Notes: generated from the letters alone by a model not told the origin. Positions 18,676 through 27,493 are shown, counted from the first letter of the stretch. The stretch: DNA of 64,000 bases from Maledivibacter sp. (GCA_025210375.1 JAOASB010000013.1:168714-232713), one strand, 5' to 3'. Translations and numbers: made by a program.

Positions 18676-18993
18676 ATTATTCCCCCCTTAACATTTCAGA
18701 TTTTTAACTTCCGAATTATAAACATTAGTCTCACGATACTATTATTCCTTCAAAAAAATTTACTACTAATTTCACACGACTATAGTATTTAAGTTTAAGA
18801 TATTACTTTATTTGTAATTATGTTTATAATAGTTGCTCATTCATATAGTTCTATAACTCATCTTAAATCCATACCAAAATTATACATTGTCTTCACATAT
18901 ATTTTAATTAATAACGTACCTTACTGTTGTTTTTCTTACCATTTCACAATCTTCGTTATAACAAAATCAATTACTTATTTAACCCATAAAAAA

Positions 18994-19027
18994 ACCGATA
19001 AAGCCTTTTACAATATGCCTTATCGGT
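18994..19027 (-). terminator. Terminator after the 96-residue hypothetical gene
   Basis: ACCGATA and TATCGGT close a stem that on the minus strand is followed by seven T bases, 50 bases after the stop codon at 19077. The 18676-18993 stretch shows nothing else recognisable. Confidence 0.8.
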
Positions 19028-19076
19028 CAAATCAGTTTCTTACTATTTGCATCTGCAATATTTTATTATGTAACTG

Positions 19077-19367
19077 TTATATAGGCTCAAGAACATTCAG
19101 AAGCTTAATGCAGTCTTTATATCCTTGAAAATAAAGTGTTTCCCTCTCTATCCATTCAATCCTTCCAGTACAATCCTTATTTCTTAAAATAAATGCTCTA
19201 TCTTCATCATCAAGTGATTTAAGTATTTCCCTAATCTTAATGCTTTCTTCTACATTATTCCTTACTAATTCACTATACTCTTTATCAGTGTCACGTAAAT
19301 TCTTCATTATATCTTCATGAATGTCAAAAAATAATCCTTGAAGATATTCCATATATTCAGTTGACAT
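19077..19367 (-). CDS. Small hypothetical protein (DUF6809-like)
   Basis: This 96-residue protein starts at an ATG after CAAGGAGGGG. It is helical and charged (MSTEYMEYLQGLFFDIHEDI ... ILKSLDDEDRAFILR ... YFQGYKDCIKLLNVL). The arrangement of a D/E-rich middle and a C-terminal Y..GY/F......L helix resembles DUF6809 proteins that are common on clostridial mobile elements. The function is unknown. It has its own terminator. Confidence 0.5.
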   Translation of the reverse strand: MSTEYMEYLQGLFFDIHEDIMKNLRDTDKEYSELVRNNVEESIKIREILKSLDDEDRAFILRNKDCTGRIEWIERETLYFQGYKDCIKLLNVLEPI

Positions 19368-19454
19368 AATTCCCCTCCTTGTGATGATTTCTTGAATTAC
19401 TATCTCAAACAGGGTATAATAGATTTACCGCTATCTTTGATAGTGGTTCATTAG

Positions 19455-19495
19455 AAGTGGTGGAATTGCTTGATCGGCGTTCACCGCTTCTTTTA
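19455..19495. other. Imperfect hairpin at the end of the RHH gene
   Basis: GAAGTGGTG and CACCGCTTC form an imperfect stem at the 3' end of the ribbon-helix-helix gene, followed by a T-rich stretch on the plus strand. It may be a terminator or a protein-binding site at an element end. Confidence 0.3.
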
Positions 19496-19660
19496 TTTAT
19501 CTTTTAGGGAATGAATACCATCTCTAATGCCCTGTGCCTGAGTTTTATTATTCTTCTTACAGTAGGTTTTTAAAATATTTAATGTCTCCTCATTAATACG
19601 AGCTGTTATTTTAATTGGTTTAGGGCCATCAGTTGGTCTCCCCATTTTTTTGGTAGCCAT
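19493..19660 (-). CDS. Ribbon-helix-helix (CopG-like) DNA-binding protein
   Basis: The protein has 55 residues from the ATG at 19660, chosen because AGGAGGT lies ideally upstream; a longer frame has no such site. The sequence MATKKMGRPTDGPKPIKITA, then RINEETLNILKTYCKKNNKTQAQGIRDGI, is a typical RHH strand followed by two helices. These small proteins are repressors or antitoxins on mobile elements. No partner toxin gene is adjacent. Confidence 0.7.
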   Translation of the reverse strand: MATKKMGRPTDGPKPIKITARINEETLNILKTYCKKNNKTQAQGIRDGIHSLKDK

Positions 19661-19775
19661 ATAACACCTCCTATTTTTGTCTCCCATAAGTCAAGTGTTT
19701 TTTTACACTCATTCAGTATTGAATTTACTCATCATCGTAACTTTAACATTATATACTTAACTCCTTCTACACATT

Positions 19776-20134
19776 CTAATTTTCATAATCCATTCCAAAA
19801 CGTATATCAGCACCAAAGATAGCTAAATTATAATTATCTTCATCAAGGCAATATAGAATATCTCTAGGTAAAATATATTCATCTTTGTATCCATTATAAA
19901 GATTAAACCCCAGTCTTATAAGTGCCTTTGAACTTGTGCAGAAATCAATATTTTTATTATTCAAACACTCTGTATTTATCCAATTTTCTTTAAAATCATA
20001 GATGTGATTTCTTTTATTATACAAGTAATTATTACTTTCTATAATGCAGAACAAGGCTTGTCTTTCCTTGTCCTGCGGGTGGGTTCTGTCATTAAACATT
20101 AGTTGTTTAAATGTTCTTGGCAAGAAAATCTCAT
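19776..20134 (-). pseudogene. DUF6075-like protein gene, apparently frameshifted near its start
   Basis: The main frame (from TTG at 20123 or ATG at 20099) gives a protein with HPQDKERQALFCIIESNNYLY, SSKALIRLGFNLYNGY and CLDEDNYNLAIFGADIRFG, as in DUF6075 proteins. Neither start has a good ribosome site. Another frame begins with ATG at 20134 as MRFSCQEHLNN and stops; joined to the main frame it gives the family's expected EH...LM start. So a one-base slip near 20099-20105 probably separates the true start from the body. The function is unknown. Confidence 0.5.
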
Positions 20135-20275
20135 ATTATCAACTCTCATTATTAATTTGGAGCATAAGAAAAGCCCATAAGATTGTTAAAATCCTCTAGA
20201 CTTTGTTATTATACTTGTATGCCCATCCTCTCTAGTAGCGGTCATAATATTTAATTACATAAAAGTAAAAAAGAA

Positions 20276-20308
20276 ATACACACAAAGCTTTTGCAATGTG
20301 CGTATCAA
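20276..20308 (-). terminator. Terminator after higA
   Basis: ATACGCACA and TGTGTGTAT form a stem on the minus strand followed by TTCTTTTTT, 16 bases after the higA stop codon. A second terminator-like hairpin lies at about 20166-20210 and resembles the rlmD terminator at 21459-21500. Confidence 0.7.
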
Positions 20309-20323
20309 TATAGATTTTAGCTC

Positions 20324-20608
20324 TTATTTAAGTTCAATATGAATCTCTTTTCCCAGCCCTTTTGCTACCTTAAATAAAAAATCTAATGTAGGATTATAAT
20401 TACCACTTTCTAATCTACTAATATTGGATTTCTGTGTACCAGTGCGAAAAGCAAGCTCTTCTTGAGTCATATTTTGCTCAGTTCTTGCTCTAATTATTTC
20501 TGATATAATTTCATATCGTGGTTTAAGTTTTTCATATTCAGCTTTAAATTCTGCATCTTTCATTAAATCCTCTTTAACCTTTGAAAATGATATACCTGCT
20601 TTACTCAT
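20324..20608 (-). CDS. XRE-family antitoxin (HigA-like)
   Basis: The protein has 94 residues from the ATG at 20608, which follows AAAGAGGTG and overlaps the HigB stop codon (GATGAGTAA). The helix-turn-helix is NMTQEELAFRTGTQKSNISRLESG followed by NPTLDFLFKVAKGLG, typical of HigA antitoxins in which the toxin gene comes first. Because its toxin gene is frameshifted, this antitoxin may be orphaned, and it could still act as a repressor. Confidence 0.85.
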   Translation of the reverse strand: MSKAGISFSKVKEDLMKDAEFKAEYEKLKPRYEIISEIIRARTEQNMTQEELAFRTGTQKSNISRLESGNYNPTLDFLFKVAKGLGKEIHIELK

Positions 20609-20965
20609 CGTCACACCTCTTTTCATAATCATATTTATATTTTATTGCTTTTTCTAACTCTACTTTTGGAGTGGAATTTGTTTTCTTCAAGAATCCATTT
20701 AACAATACAAATGTATTTCTATGGTATGTAAAATAAAATATTCGTGAAGCATCTGAACCAAGCTTTATTCTTAATTCATACAATCCTTTATATTTTTACC
20801 TTTTATACGCTTTACATACGGTTCTTTTAAGTTAATTCCATGTTCTTGTAAAAGCTCTATTTCGCTATATGCTTTTGCTCTCATTTTTGGTTGAAGCGAT
20901 AATAGAAAGTCTACTACAGGAACATCACCATTTTCTTTTATATAGTATTCTATTTCCCAATGCAT
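20601..20965 (-). pseudogene. HigB/RelE-like toxin gene with a frameshift
   Basis: The first frame (MHWEIEYYIKENGDVPVVDF ... KEPYVKRIKGK) and the second (LYELRIKLGSDASRIFYFTY ... LNGFLKKTNSTP) are the two halves of a phage Gp49/HigB-type mRNA interferase. They are out of frame at an A-run at 20793-20797. Adding one A restores GKKYKGLYELRI, the usual family sequence. The gene overlaps higA. The toxin is probably inactive unless the slip is a sequencing error. Confidence 0.8.
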
Positions 20966-21074
20966 TTTTATTCCTCCGCACTATAGTATATGTTCCTTCT
21001 TAGTTATATGTTATCATATAAGATAACTATATTCAAGAAGTTTTATTTCTTAAAATTTAATTACTCAACAAATA

Positions 21075-21419
21075 TTAATCATAAATCAACTCTTTCAACA
21101 CAACCTCCTCAGCCACTTCACGAGCCTCCTGCCTAATTCTATAGCTCTCCATAAAACTCCTATCATCAGGTAATGGATGTTCTCTAAGGTATCCCTGCTG
21201 AATCCTCTCAAATCTCTCATAAACCTGCTTCTCTATTTCAATAACATGCTTCATCAACTCCCCTTCTAAAAGCAACCTAGAAAACAAATAAGGCTTGTTT
21301 TCCTTCAAATATTTATACCTTAACCTACCATACTTTTTAAGCTCTACACTTTGATCAATCCCAAAATCAATCTCTGGATAATAATAATCACCTTTTCTAA
21401 CATATTTAATCTCACTCAT
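21075..21419 (-). CDS. Transposon-encoded TnpV-like protein
   Basis: This 114-residue protein has the TnpV pattern: an N-terminal Y..KGDYYYPEI segment, KYGRLRYKYLKENKPYLFSRLLLEGEL, and the end EEVVLKELIYD. TnpV proteins accompany clostridial transposons such as the Tn4451 type, and their role is unknown. It is the last recognisable mobile gene before the core gene rlmD and marks the right side of the accessory region. Confidence 0.8.
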   Translation of the reverse strand: MSEIKYVRKGDYYYPEIDFGIDQSVELKKYGRLRYKYLKENKPYLFSRLLLEGELMKHVIEIEKQVYERFERIQQGYLREHPLPDDRSFMESYRIRQEAREVAEEVVLKELIYD

Positions 21420-21458
21420 TATAAATCTTCCTTTTCACTTTTTATTTTTCCATACAAA

Positions 21459-21500
21459 AAAAGCCGACAAGATTATTAAAATCCTATCAGCTTTGCTTTA
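21459..21500 (-). terminator. Terminator after rlmD
   Basis: An imperfect stem whose outer parts are AAAGC and GCTTT, with an inner GGATTTTAATAATC, is followed by seven T bases on the minus strand, 60 bases after the rlmD stop. A near copy lies at about 20166-20210. Confidence 0.65.
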
Positions 21501-21559
21501 CTTATAAATTCGTCTAAACCCTGTATTTACAAGGTATAAACCTACAACTATCACACCTA

Positions 21560-22969
21560 TTATTCCTTCCTAGTAAGTAGCGAGCAACACTCCACATGAT
21601 AAGTATGAGGAAACATATCTAAGGGCTGTATCTCTTCTACCCCGTATCCATTTTTAGTTAAATATTTTAAATCCCTTGCTTGGCTTACTGGGTTACAAGA
21701 TATATATATGACTTTTTTAGGACCTAATTTAACTATGGAAGATAAGAATTTTTCATCACTCCCGCTTCTTGGAGGGTCCATAAATACTGTATCCACATAT
21801 TGCTTATCTTCCGCCATTTTGACCATAAATTCCCCGGCATCACCTTGGTAGAATCGAACATTTTTAATTTTGTTTCTCTTTGCATTATTAATTGCATCCC
21901 TCAAAGCATTTTTGTTGAGTTCCACACCAATAACTTTTTTGACTTTGCTGCTCAAAATTAAAGCTATTGTGCCAATACCACAATATGCGTCAAGTACTAC
22001 TTCTCCTTTTTCAAGCTTTGCCATATCAATTGCTTTGTTGTATAGTTTCTCTGTTTGAATGGGATTAATCTGATAAAAAGACTTTGGAGAAATTTGAAAA
22101 ACCTTACCACATAGTTTGTCTTCAATAGTACCTTTACCATATAATACCTTTTCAATATTTCCAAGAACCACACTGGTTTTTCGATTGTTAACATTCATAA
22201 CAATTGTTGTAATTTCAGGATGTTTTTTCAGCAGTGCCTTTACAAAGTTATTTTTAGAAGGAAATATATGTGTCGAAACTACAAGTACTACCATGATCTG
22301 CCCACTAGTAAATCCTGTTTTGACCAAAACATGTCGTAAAAATCCCTGACCAGAGTCTTCATCAAAGGGCTTCATCTTGAATGATTTCATCAGTTGACGA
22401 ATTGAACCAATAATGGCATCGGCATGGGGGTCCTGAATAATACATCTATCTATGGGAATAACCCTATGGCTGTATTCCTCATAAATTCCAGATATAATTT
22501 CTCTTTTTTTTCCATATCCAAAGGTTGAATGGATTTTATTGCGGTAGTCATAGGGCTTATCCATAGTGATAATCCTATTAACTTTCCCATAGTCTCCTAG
22601 CAGCTTTCTAACACTTTTTTCCTTGAAATCAGTCTGGGCTTCATAGGACATATGCTGTAGTTGACAACCTCCACACTTAAAAAAATAAGGACATTTAGGA
22701 ACAACTCTATCCTTTGATTTATCAAGTATACTATTTACTTTTCCCGTGTTAAAATTTCTCTTATTAAAAATCTCTACTTCAGCTCTTTCTCCCTCAATCA
22801 AATAAGGAATAGTAATCTTTTGGCCATTTATGTTTACAATTCCCTTTCCTTCTTCGTCTATAGCTGTACAATTTACATTTACTTTTTGATTTTTAATATC
22901 TGATCTTTGATGACTATTTTTTTTTACCCCTTTGTTTTTTGTTTTATAATTTCTTTTATTTTTTTTCAC
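21560..22969 (-). CDS. rlmD: 23S rRNA (uracil-5)-methyltransferase RlmD/RumA family
   Basis: This 469-residue RNA methyltransferase has a lysine-rich N-terminus and a TRAM domain (KVNVNCTAIDEEGKGIVNIN). An iron-sulfur cluster motif (CPYFFKCGGCQLQH) lies near residue 90. The SAM-binding site is VLDAYCGIGTIAL near 325. The catalytic motifs are MDPPRSG and YISCNP. It methylates C5 of a uridine in 23S rRNA using SAM. Among RumA-like paralogues the exact target (for example U1939 or U747) is not certain from sequence. It is a single core gene between mobile DNA and repeat A. Confidence 0.9.
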   Translation of the reverse strand: MKKNKRNYKTKNKGVKKNSHQRSDIKNQKVNVNCTAIDEEGKGIVNINGQKITIPYLIEGERAEVEIFNKRNFNTGKVNSILDKSKDRVVPKCPYFFKCGGCQLQHMSYEAQTDFKEKSVRKLLGDYGKVNRIITMDKPYDYRNKIHSTFGYGKKREIISGIYEEYSHRVIPIDRCIIQDPHADAIIGSIRQLMKSFKMKPFDEDSGQGFLRHVLVKTGFTSGQIMVVLVVSTHIFPSKNNFVKALLKKHPEITTIVMNVNNRKTSVVLGNIEKVLYGKGTIEDKLCGKVFQISPKSFYQINPIQTEKLYNKAIDMAKLEKGEVVLDAYCGIGTIALILSSKVKKVIGVELNKNALRDAINNAKRNKIKNVRFYQGDAGEFMVKMAEDKQYVDTVFMDPPRSGSDEKFLSSIVKLGPKKVIYISCNPVSQARDLKYLTKNGYGVEEIQPLDMFPHTYHVECCSLLTRKE

Positions 22970-23110
22970 TAATCCTCATCCTTAAAAATTATTGTTTAAA
23001 ACCATTTATTACACTTGGTAATTATATTTTATGGGGATTCTATTTGTAAGTCAACGGTATAAAGTTTATAATTCCAATGTTTTATGAATTTCACCTCAAT
23101 TAAGGCACAT

Positions 23111-23211
23111 ATAGAGAGTCTAGGGGGAAATCTTAATTTATACATATCGAAACGTCCAATATTTCTAGGAATTTTTTACATGTATAAATTGAAGTTTTGA
23201 CTGGAATCTCT
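23111..23211. repeat. Palindromic intergenic repeat A, full copy 2
   Basis: This copy is about 100 bp with the same outer AGAG/CTCT and inner TTAATTTATACATAT/ATGTATAAATT as copy 1 at 7936-8035. It lies in the gap between rlmD and the PF14196-type gene and abuts a terminator. Confidence 0.75.
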
Positions 23212-23218
23212 AAAAAAA

Positions 23219-23248
23219 AAATAAACCAGTCATCTGACTTGTTTATTT
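23219..23248. terminator. Terminator after the PF14196-type gene
   Basis: AAATAAAC and GTTTATTT plus an inner AGTC/GACT form a stem with flanking A- and T-runs. The same terminator split in two by 103 bases is at 46717-46852. Confidence 0.75.
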
Positions 23249-23258
23249 TTTTATGTGC

Positions 23259-23984
23259 CTAAATATCCTCTTCTATGCCACAGCTCCGTTCTACAAACTT
23301 TGGAGGCCATGCTTTTGGTGGTGTACCATTCTTTTTAATTCTAAAGTTGCAACAATCGCACCCCCATGCCAAGTTTTTAGTACGATGCAGTTCAAGCCCA
23401 AGGGCTTCAAATAGTACATAATCTAAATTACATAGGTAGGGTATCAATTCATCTGCATTTTGACTACGCATAAATTTTACAATGCCACACTCAGTATAAT
23501 CTATACCAACATCATATGCTTTACCATCTCCCTCAAAAATTTCCCATACCCAATCTCCAGGGTATTTTTTTTGTTGAGAATCTTCTGCTCTTTTTTTCAT
23601 TTTAATAAGATTTCGTTTTGAAAATATCGTTTTCCCCATCAACCTACGTATGAATAGTGGCATTTTTTTCAACTGCCTCTCCAGGGATAAATGAATTAAT
23701 TCCCCGACTTCCTCAACATCATATCCATATCCATCTAATACAAGATATAAAGCTAACCCCCAACTAGCTTTAATAAGATTAGAAGTGAGATTATTATCCT
23801 TTCCTCCAATATAAGGGAATTGTGGTATAAGCTTTTCAAACTCCTTTAAAGCCTGAACACGAATTTCATTTGCTCCTTCTTTCCCAAATTTCGATACAAG
23901 CTCTGGCTTAATGGGCTTAAGAAATTTATCCATTCCTTTTATTAACTTTTGTTCCTGTGACAAATAAAACATATTTGATTCCAT
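23259..23984 (-). CDS. PF14196-type protein (L-2-amino-thiazoline-4-carboxylic acid hydrolase family), paralogue 1
   Basis: This 241-residue protein starts after GGGGGAGGG. The N-terminal helices (LIKGMDKFLKPI ... ASWGLALYLVLDGYGYDV) and the C-terminal DELIPYLCNLDYVLFEALGLELHR, then WGCDCCNFRIKK, fit the ATC hydrolase family. A conserved acidic/aromatic site and a CDxxxF tract mark the family. The founding enzyme opens a thiazoline ring on the way to cysteine. Most family members have no known substrate, so the function is not certain. Two paralogues are at 33675 and 37157. It sits next to the Feo locus. Confidence 0.65.
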   Translation of the reverse strand: MESNMFYLSQEQKLIKGMDKFLKPIKPELVSKFGKEGANEIRVQALKEFEKLIPQFPYIGGKDNNLTSNLIKASWGLALYLVLDGYGYDVEEVGELIHLSLERQLKKMPLFIRRLMGKTIFSKRNLIKMKKRAEDSQQKKYPGDWVWEIFEGDGKAYDVGIDYTECGIVKFMRSQNADELIPYLCNLDYVLFEALGLELHRTKNLAWGCDCCNFRIKKNGTPPKAWPPKFVERSCGIEEDI

Positions 23985-24011
23985 ATCAATCCCTCCCCCT
24001 TAAAGTTTTCC

Positions 24012-24060
24012 GACACCCCAAAATAGTTAGTTAATTCTTCTTATAGAAAATGGGGGTGTC
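24012..24060. terminator. Hairpin between Feo locus and PF14196-type gene
   Basis: GACACCCC and GGGGTGTC form an exact 8-bp stem around a 33-base loop. It follows the Feo genes in their direction of transcription. Confidence 0.55.
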
Positions 24061-24145
24061 TCAGAACAATAAATTTTTTCATTATTCTAAAACACCCCAG
24101 TTATGAATTCAAACAATCGTCTTTTAACACAATCCCTTGAAAATA

Positions 24146-24310
24146 TTATTTATTTAGTTCCATTGTATTACAACTACAATTGCTCTTGCTATTTGATCCA
24201 GACATTGGACAACCAATGCATTTAGTACCTCTTCGCTTTTCCTTAACAACCTTTGTAATAGATAAACCAATAATTACTATAATCACCAATCCAACTATTA
24301 TATTTGTCAT
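24146..24310 (-). CDS. FeoB-associated Cys-rich membrane protein
   Basis: This 54-residue protein begins MTNIIVGLVIIVIIGLSITK, one membrane helix, followed by a basic turn and a cysteine-rich tail (CIGCPMSG ... CSCN). This is the FeoB-associated small membrane protein that follows feoB in many Firmicutes. The ATG at 24310 follows GGAGAAG and is 9 bases after the FeoB stop. It probably helps ferrous iron transfer at the membrane, though its mechanism is not established. Confidence 0.85.
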   Translation of the reverse strand: MTNIIVGLVIIVIIGLSITKVVKEKRRGTKCIGCPMSGSNSKSNCSCNTMELNK

Positions 24311-24319
24311 AATCTTCTC

Positions 24320-26320
24320 CTATACAGCTTTTTCTAGTTTTTGCTGTGATAAATTATTTCCTTTTTTCACAAGGTATACAACATACGCTACCATCGCCGC
24401 AACAGCAATAAGTCCTGGTATAAATCCTCTACCGAAAGAACCTGTTGTAGCTAATGTACCTATTTGATAAGTTAAAAATGCTACCACATAGCCCATTCCA
24501 AATTGGAATCCAATACCGGCCCAAAGCCATTTGCTATTTTCCATTTCAGAGTTCATTGCCCCAATAGCGGCAAAGCAAGGAGGCGTGAACAGGTTAAACA
24601 TAAGATAAGCTAAAGCAGCCACTGAAGTTAATCCCATAACACTTGCAACATCTGTAGCACCTGATACTAATTCTAATGCATCTGCATCAATGAAATTGGT
24701 AATTGAATAAACTACAGCTAAAGTACCAACAACATTTTCCTTAGCTATAAAACCAGTGATAGCTGCTGCTGCAAGCTGCCATACACCAAATCCTAATGGA
24801 ATCAACAATACAGCAAATGGTGATGCAATACTAGCTAATATACTTGTTCCTTCTGCTCCTTCAGCAACAACTTCAAAATTCCAGTTAAATGTTTGCATAA
24901 CTTGTACCGCTGCGTTACAAAGAAGTATAATAGTACCCGCTTTAATAATAAATGCTTTTCCTCTAGCAAACATTGAAACTGTAGCCCTTTTGATGCTTGG
25001 GAATCTATATTCTGGAAGCTCCATAATGAAGAATGATCTTGCATTCTTTTCACCAGTAATTCTTACCACAACTAATGCTCCAAGAATAATTATGGCAATA
25101 CCTAGAAAATACATACTTGTACCAACCCATGCCGAATCGTCAAAGAATACTCCAGCAAATAATGCAATAACTGGTAATTTTGCTCCACAAGGCATGAATG
25201 GCGTTAACATTGCAGTAGTTCTTCTTTGTCTTTCATTTTTGATAGTTCTAGTTGCCATAATCCCAGGGATAGCACAACCAGTACCGATAATCATAGGAAT
25301 AATTGATTTACCAGATAAACCAACACGCTTAAAGAAACGATCCATTATAACAGCTACACGGGCCATATACCCACAATCTTCAAGTAATGCTAGTAAGAAA
25401 AATAACACCATAATTAGTGGTAAAAATCCAACTACGGCTCCAACACCACCAATAATACCATCTAACAGTAATGCACTAAGAATCGGCGATACTCCTTCAC
25501 CAAGCATACCTCCAGCCCATGCATTTAAACCATCAATCCATCCTACAAGTATATCCGCTAAAAACGGTCCTAGATGTTCTTGGGAAATAGAAAATACCGC
25601 CCACATCACAGCCGCAAAAATTGGAAGTCCAAGCCATTTATGAGCTAAAATTCTATCAGCCGCATCTTGCTTAGTTTGTTGAACACTGCTTATCTTACGA
25701 TTTTCTACCTTTGAAACAATAGTATTTACAAAATTATAACGCTTTTTATCGGATTTTTCTACTTCTTTAGCATCTTTAAGATTGACTCCCTTATTGTCAT
25801 ATGGTGCTTTTTGACCTTTTCCTTTAACTTCTACTACTTTTGAAATTAAAAGTTCTAAACCATTGTTGCTTGATTTGGTTGATACGGTTTTTATAACCGG
25901 ACACCCTAAAGCTGCACTTAGCTCAGCTACGTCAATGGCTGTACTTTTTTTCTCATTCAAATCACTTTTGTTAAGTGCTACAACTACAGGAATATCTAAT
26001 TCCAGAAGCTGAGTTGTAAAAAATAAACTTCTACTTAAATTTGTCGCATCAACAATATTGATGATTACATCTGGATTTTCGTTTTTAACAAAATCACGGG
26101 TAATAGATTCCTCAGATGTAAAAGGTGACATAGAATATGCCCCGGGAAGGTCAACAGCAGTAATTTCTACCCCCGTCTTATTTAAATTATTCTTAATCTT
26201 ACCTTCCTTTTTCTCAATTGTAACCCCCGCCCAGTTCCCAACATGTTCAATCTTACCAGTTATGGCATTGAACATTGTTGTTTTACCACTATTGGGGTTA
26301 CCAGTTAGTGCTATCTTCAT
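24320..26320 (-). CDS. feoB: Ferrous iron transport protein B (GTPase permease)
   Basis: This 666-residue protein imports Fe(II). Its N-terminal GTPase has G1 GNPNSGKTT at residues 7-15, G3 DLPGAYSM near 59 and G4 NKSD near 119. The membrane part contains GFLPLIMVLFFLLALLEDCGYMARVAV and CGAKLPVIALFAGVFF gates, with the conserved IIGTGCAIPGIMATRT. It follows feoA, with a hairpin in the 138-base gap, and is followed by the Cys-rich peptide gene. The encoded protein is intact. Confidence 0.97.
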   Translation of the reverse strand: MKIALTGNPNSGKTTMFNAITGKIEHVGNWAGVTIEKKEGKIKNNLNKTGVEITAVDLPGAYSMSPFTSEESITRDFVKNENPDVIINIVDATNLSRSLFFTTQLLELDIPVVVALNKSDLNEKKSTAIDVAELSAALGCPVIKTVSTKSSNNGLELLISKVVEVKGKGQKAPYDNKGVNLKDAKEVEKSDKKRYNFVNTIVSKVENRKISSVQQTKQDAADRILAHKWLGLPIFAAVMWAVFSISQEHLGPFLADILVGWIDGLNAWAGGMLGEGVSPILSALLLDGIIGGVGAVVGFLPLIMVLFFLLALLEDCGYMARVAVIMDRFFKRVGLSGKSIIPMIIGTGCAIPGIMATRTIKNERQRRTTAMLTPFMPCGAKLPVIALFAGVFFDDSAWVGTSMYFLGIAIIILGALVVVRITGEKNARSFFIMELPEYRFPSIKRATVSMFARGKAFIIKAGTIILLCNAAVQVMQTFNWNFEVVAEGAEGTSILASIASPFAVLLIPLGFGVWQLAAAAITGFIAKENVVGTLAVVYSITNFIDADALELVSGATDVASVMGLTSVAALAYLMFNLFTPPCFAAIGAMNSEMENSKWLWAGIGFQFGMGYVVAFLTYQIGTLATTGSFGRGFIPGLIAVAAMVAYVVYLVKKGNNLSQQKLEKAV

Positions 26321-26426
26321 AATTTCCCTCCTAAATCATTTATTAGCATAGCTAACTTAAGATAATAATTAATTATATATGAGATCGAATATCAAAGTTG
26401 CCTTAAGTTAACTTTATAGCCAATTT

Positions 26427-26450
26427 AAAAGCTATATCCCTATAGCTTTT
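26427..26450. promoter_or_regulatory. Hairpin between feoA and feoB
   Basis: AAAAGCTATA and TATAGCTTTT form an exact 10-bp stem around TCCC, just after feoA. It may attenuate read-through into feoB or protect the feoA message. Confidence 0.5.
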
Positions 26451-26458
26451 AATAAAAA

Positions 26459-26746
26459 TTATATAATAATCGCTTGTGCCAGTTCTGAATCAATACTATA
26501 TCTTGCATCCTTTATGGATATAACATAGTTTTCAGCCAATATAGATATTACAGTTACTTTTTCACCTTCATAACAGCCCAACGTGAAAAGAAAACTTTTC
26601 ATCTCTTCATCATCAGTTTCAACTCTTTTTATTATATATTCTACATCTACCTTTGCTTCAGATAAATTTTTCACCAAATCACCCTTACCCGTCTGTTGAA
26701 AATCATAAATGCCATGGGTCACTTCACTTGCTAAAGCATCAGCCAT
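26459..26746 (-). CDS. feoA: Ferrous iron transport protein A (SH3-like)
   Basis: This 95-residue cytosolic protein has an SH3-like fold. The segment VEYIIKRVETDDEEMKSFLFTLGCYEGEKVTVI ends in a strand pattern and SIKDARYSIDSELAQAIII, which is the typical FeoA C-terminus. FeoA supports FeoB activity. An N-terminal extension of about 25 residues (MADALASEVTHGIYDF...) precedes the domain. It is preceded by the DtxR-type regulator and followed by feoB. Confidence 0.9.
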   Translation of the reverse strand: MADALASEVTHGIYDFQQTGKGDLVKNLSEAKVDVEYIIKRVETDDEEMKSFLFTLGCYEGEKVTVISILAENYVISIKDARYSIDSELAQAIII

Positions 26747-26773
26747 ATACAGACCTCCTTGTATCTCTTATTT

Positions 26774-27151
26774 TTAGTCTTTGGAGTTTTTCTGAAAATA
26801 ATCTTCTATGGCCCTAAGCATGCTATCACTAACAAAGTGTTCCATCTTACAAGCATTCTTAGATGCCTCAGTCGTTGTTAAACCAAGGGAATGTTCAAGA
26901 AAATCAGCAATCAACTTATGTTTATAATATATTTTTTCAGAAATTTTTCTACCTTTTTCTGTAAGAGTAATGCTTCCATAAATTTCTTTTTCAACCAAAT
27001 TCTGATCTTTTAGTTGTTTCATAGCTTTGGACACACTTGCTTTTGAAACCCCTAATGCTTCAGCAATATCCACACCATGGGCATGTCCATGGTGTTTTTC
27101 CAATAAGTATATTGTTTCTAAATACATTTCAATCGATTCATTATAACCCAA
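26774..27151 (-). CDS. DtxR/MntR-family metal-dependent regulator (Feo locus)
   Basis: This 125-residue regulator has an N-terminal winged helix (SIEMYLETIYLLEKHHGHAHGVDIAEALGVSKASVSKAMKQL) and a metal-binding dimerisation half (ACKMEHFVSDSMLRAIEDYF) with the C-x-x-E-H ligand pattern. It has no SH3 tail, as in MntR. It begins the Feo operon and probably represses it when iron or manganese is plentiful. It is a candidate binder of the GTTAG-N6-CTAAC palindromes elsewhere in the window, but no such site lies before it. Confidence 0.9.
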   Translation of the reverse strand: MGYNESIEMYLETIYLLEKHHGHAHGVDIAEALGVSKASVSKAMKQLKDQNLVEKEIYGSITLTEKGRKISEKIYYKHKLIADFLEHSLGLTTTEASKNACKMEHFVSDSMLRAIEDYFQKNSKD

Positions 27152-27367
27152 AATGCTCCTCCAGTTAACCAGTCTATTTCATATTTATTATGAAACTATG
27201 TCAAGAATTGGTTGATTACAATTATCAATTGCAATCATATTATATTCTAATTGATTATATTTGTCAATGACTTTTACTTTTTTTCATATATACTTAACAC
27301 CCTCTATAATGTGATATACTCCAAAAATTTATACATTTTTACAAAACGGTAATACCTCAATTTATCC

Positions 27368-27493
27368 AGCTGAGAAAATTGCATAACTCTCACTTAGTAA
27401 AATGGCATAATATATATGATGTAGCTTGTAGGATTTTAAAACTACATGGAGTTGATGGTTTTTATAGAAAGTAATCATTCAATTTGCTCAGCT
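27368..27493. repeat. Palindromic intergenic repeat B, full copy 1
   Basis: About 126 bp flanked by AGCTGAG and CTCAGCT, with AAATTGCATAA and its complement just inside. A second full copy is at 38115-38238 and a half copy at 55821-55877 in the other orientation. It touches the AraC gene stop codon. No coding capacity is seen. Confidence 0.75.

Noticed and set aside
18820..19128. A 102-codon plus-strand frame
   Set aside because: It overlaps the terminator and 3' end of the 96-residue gene on the other strand and has no recognisable features.
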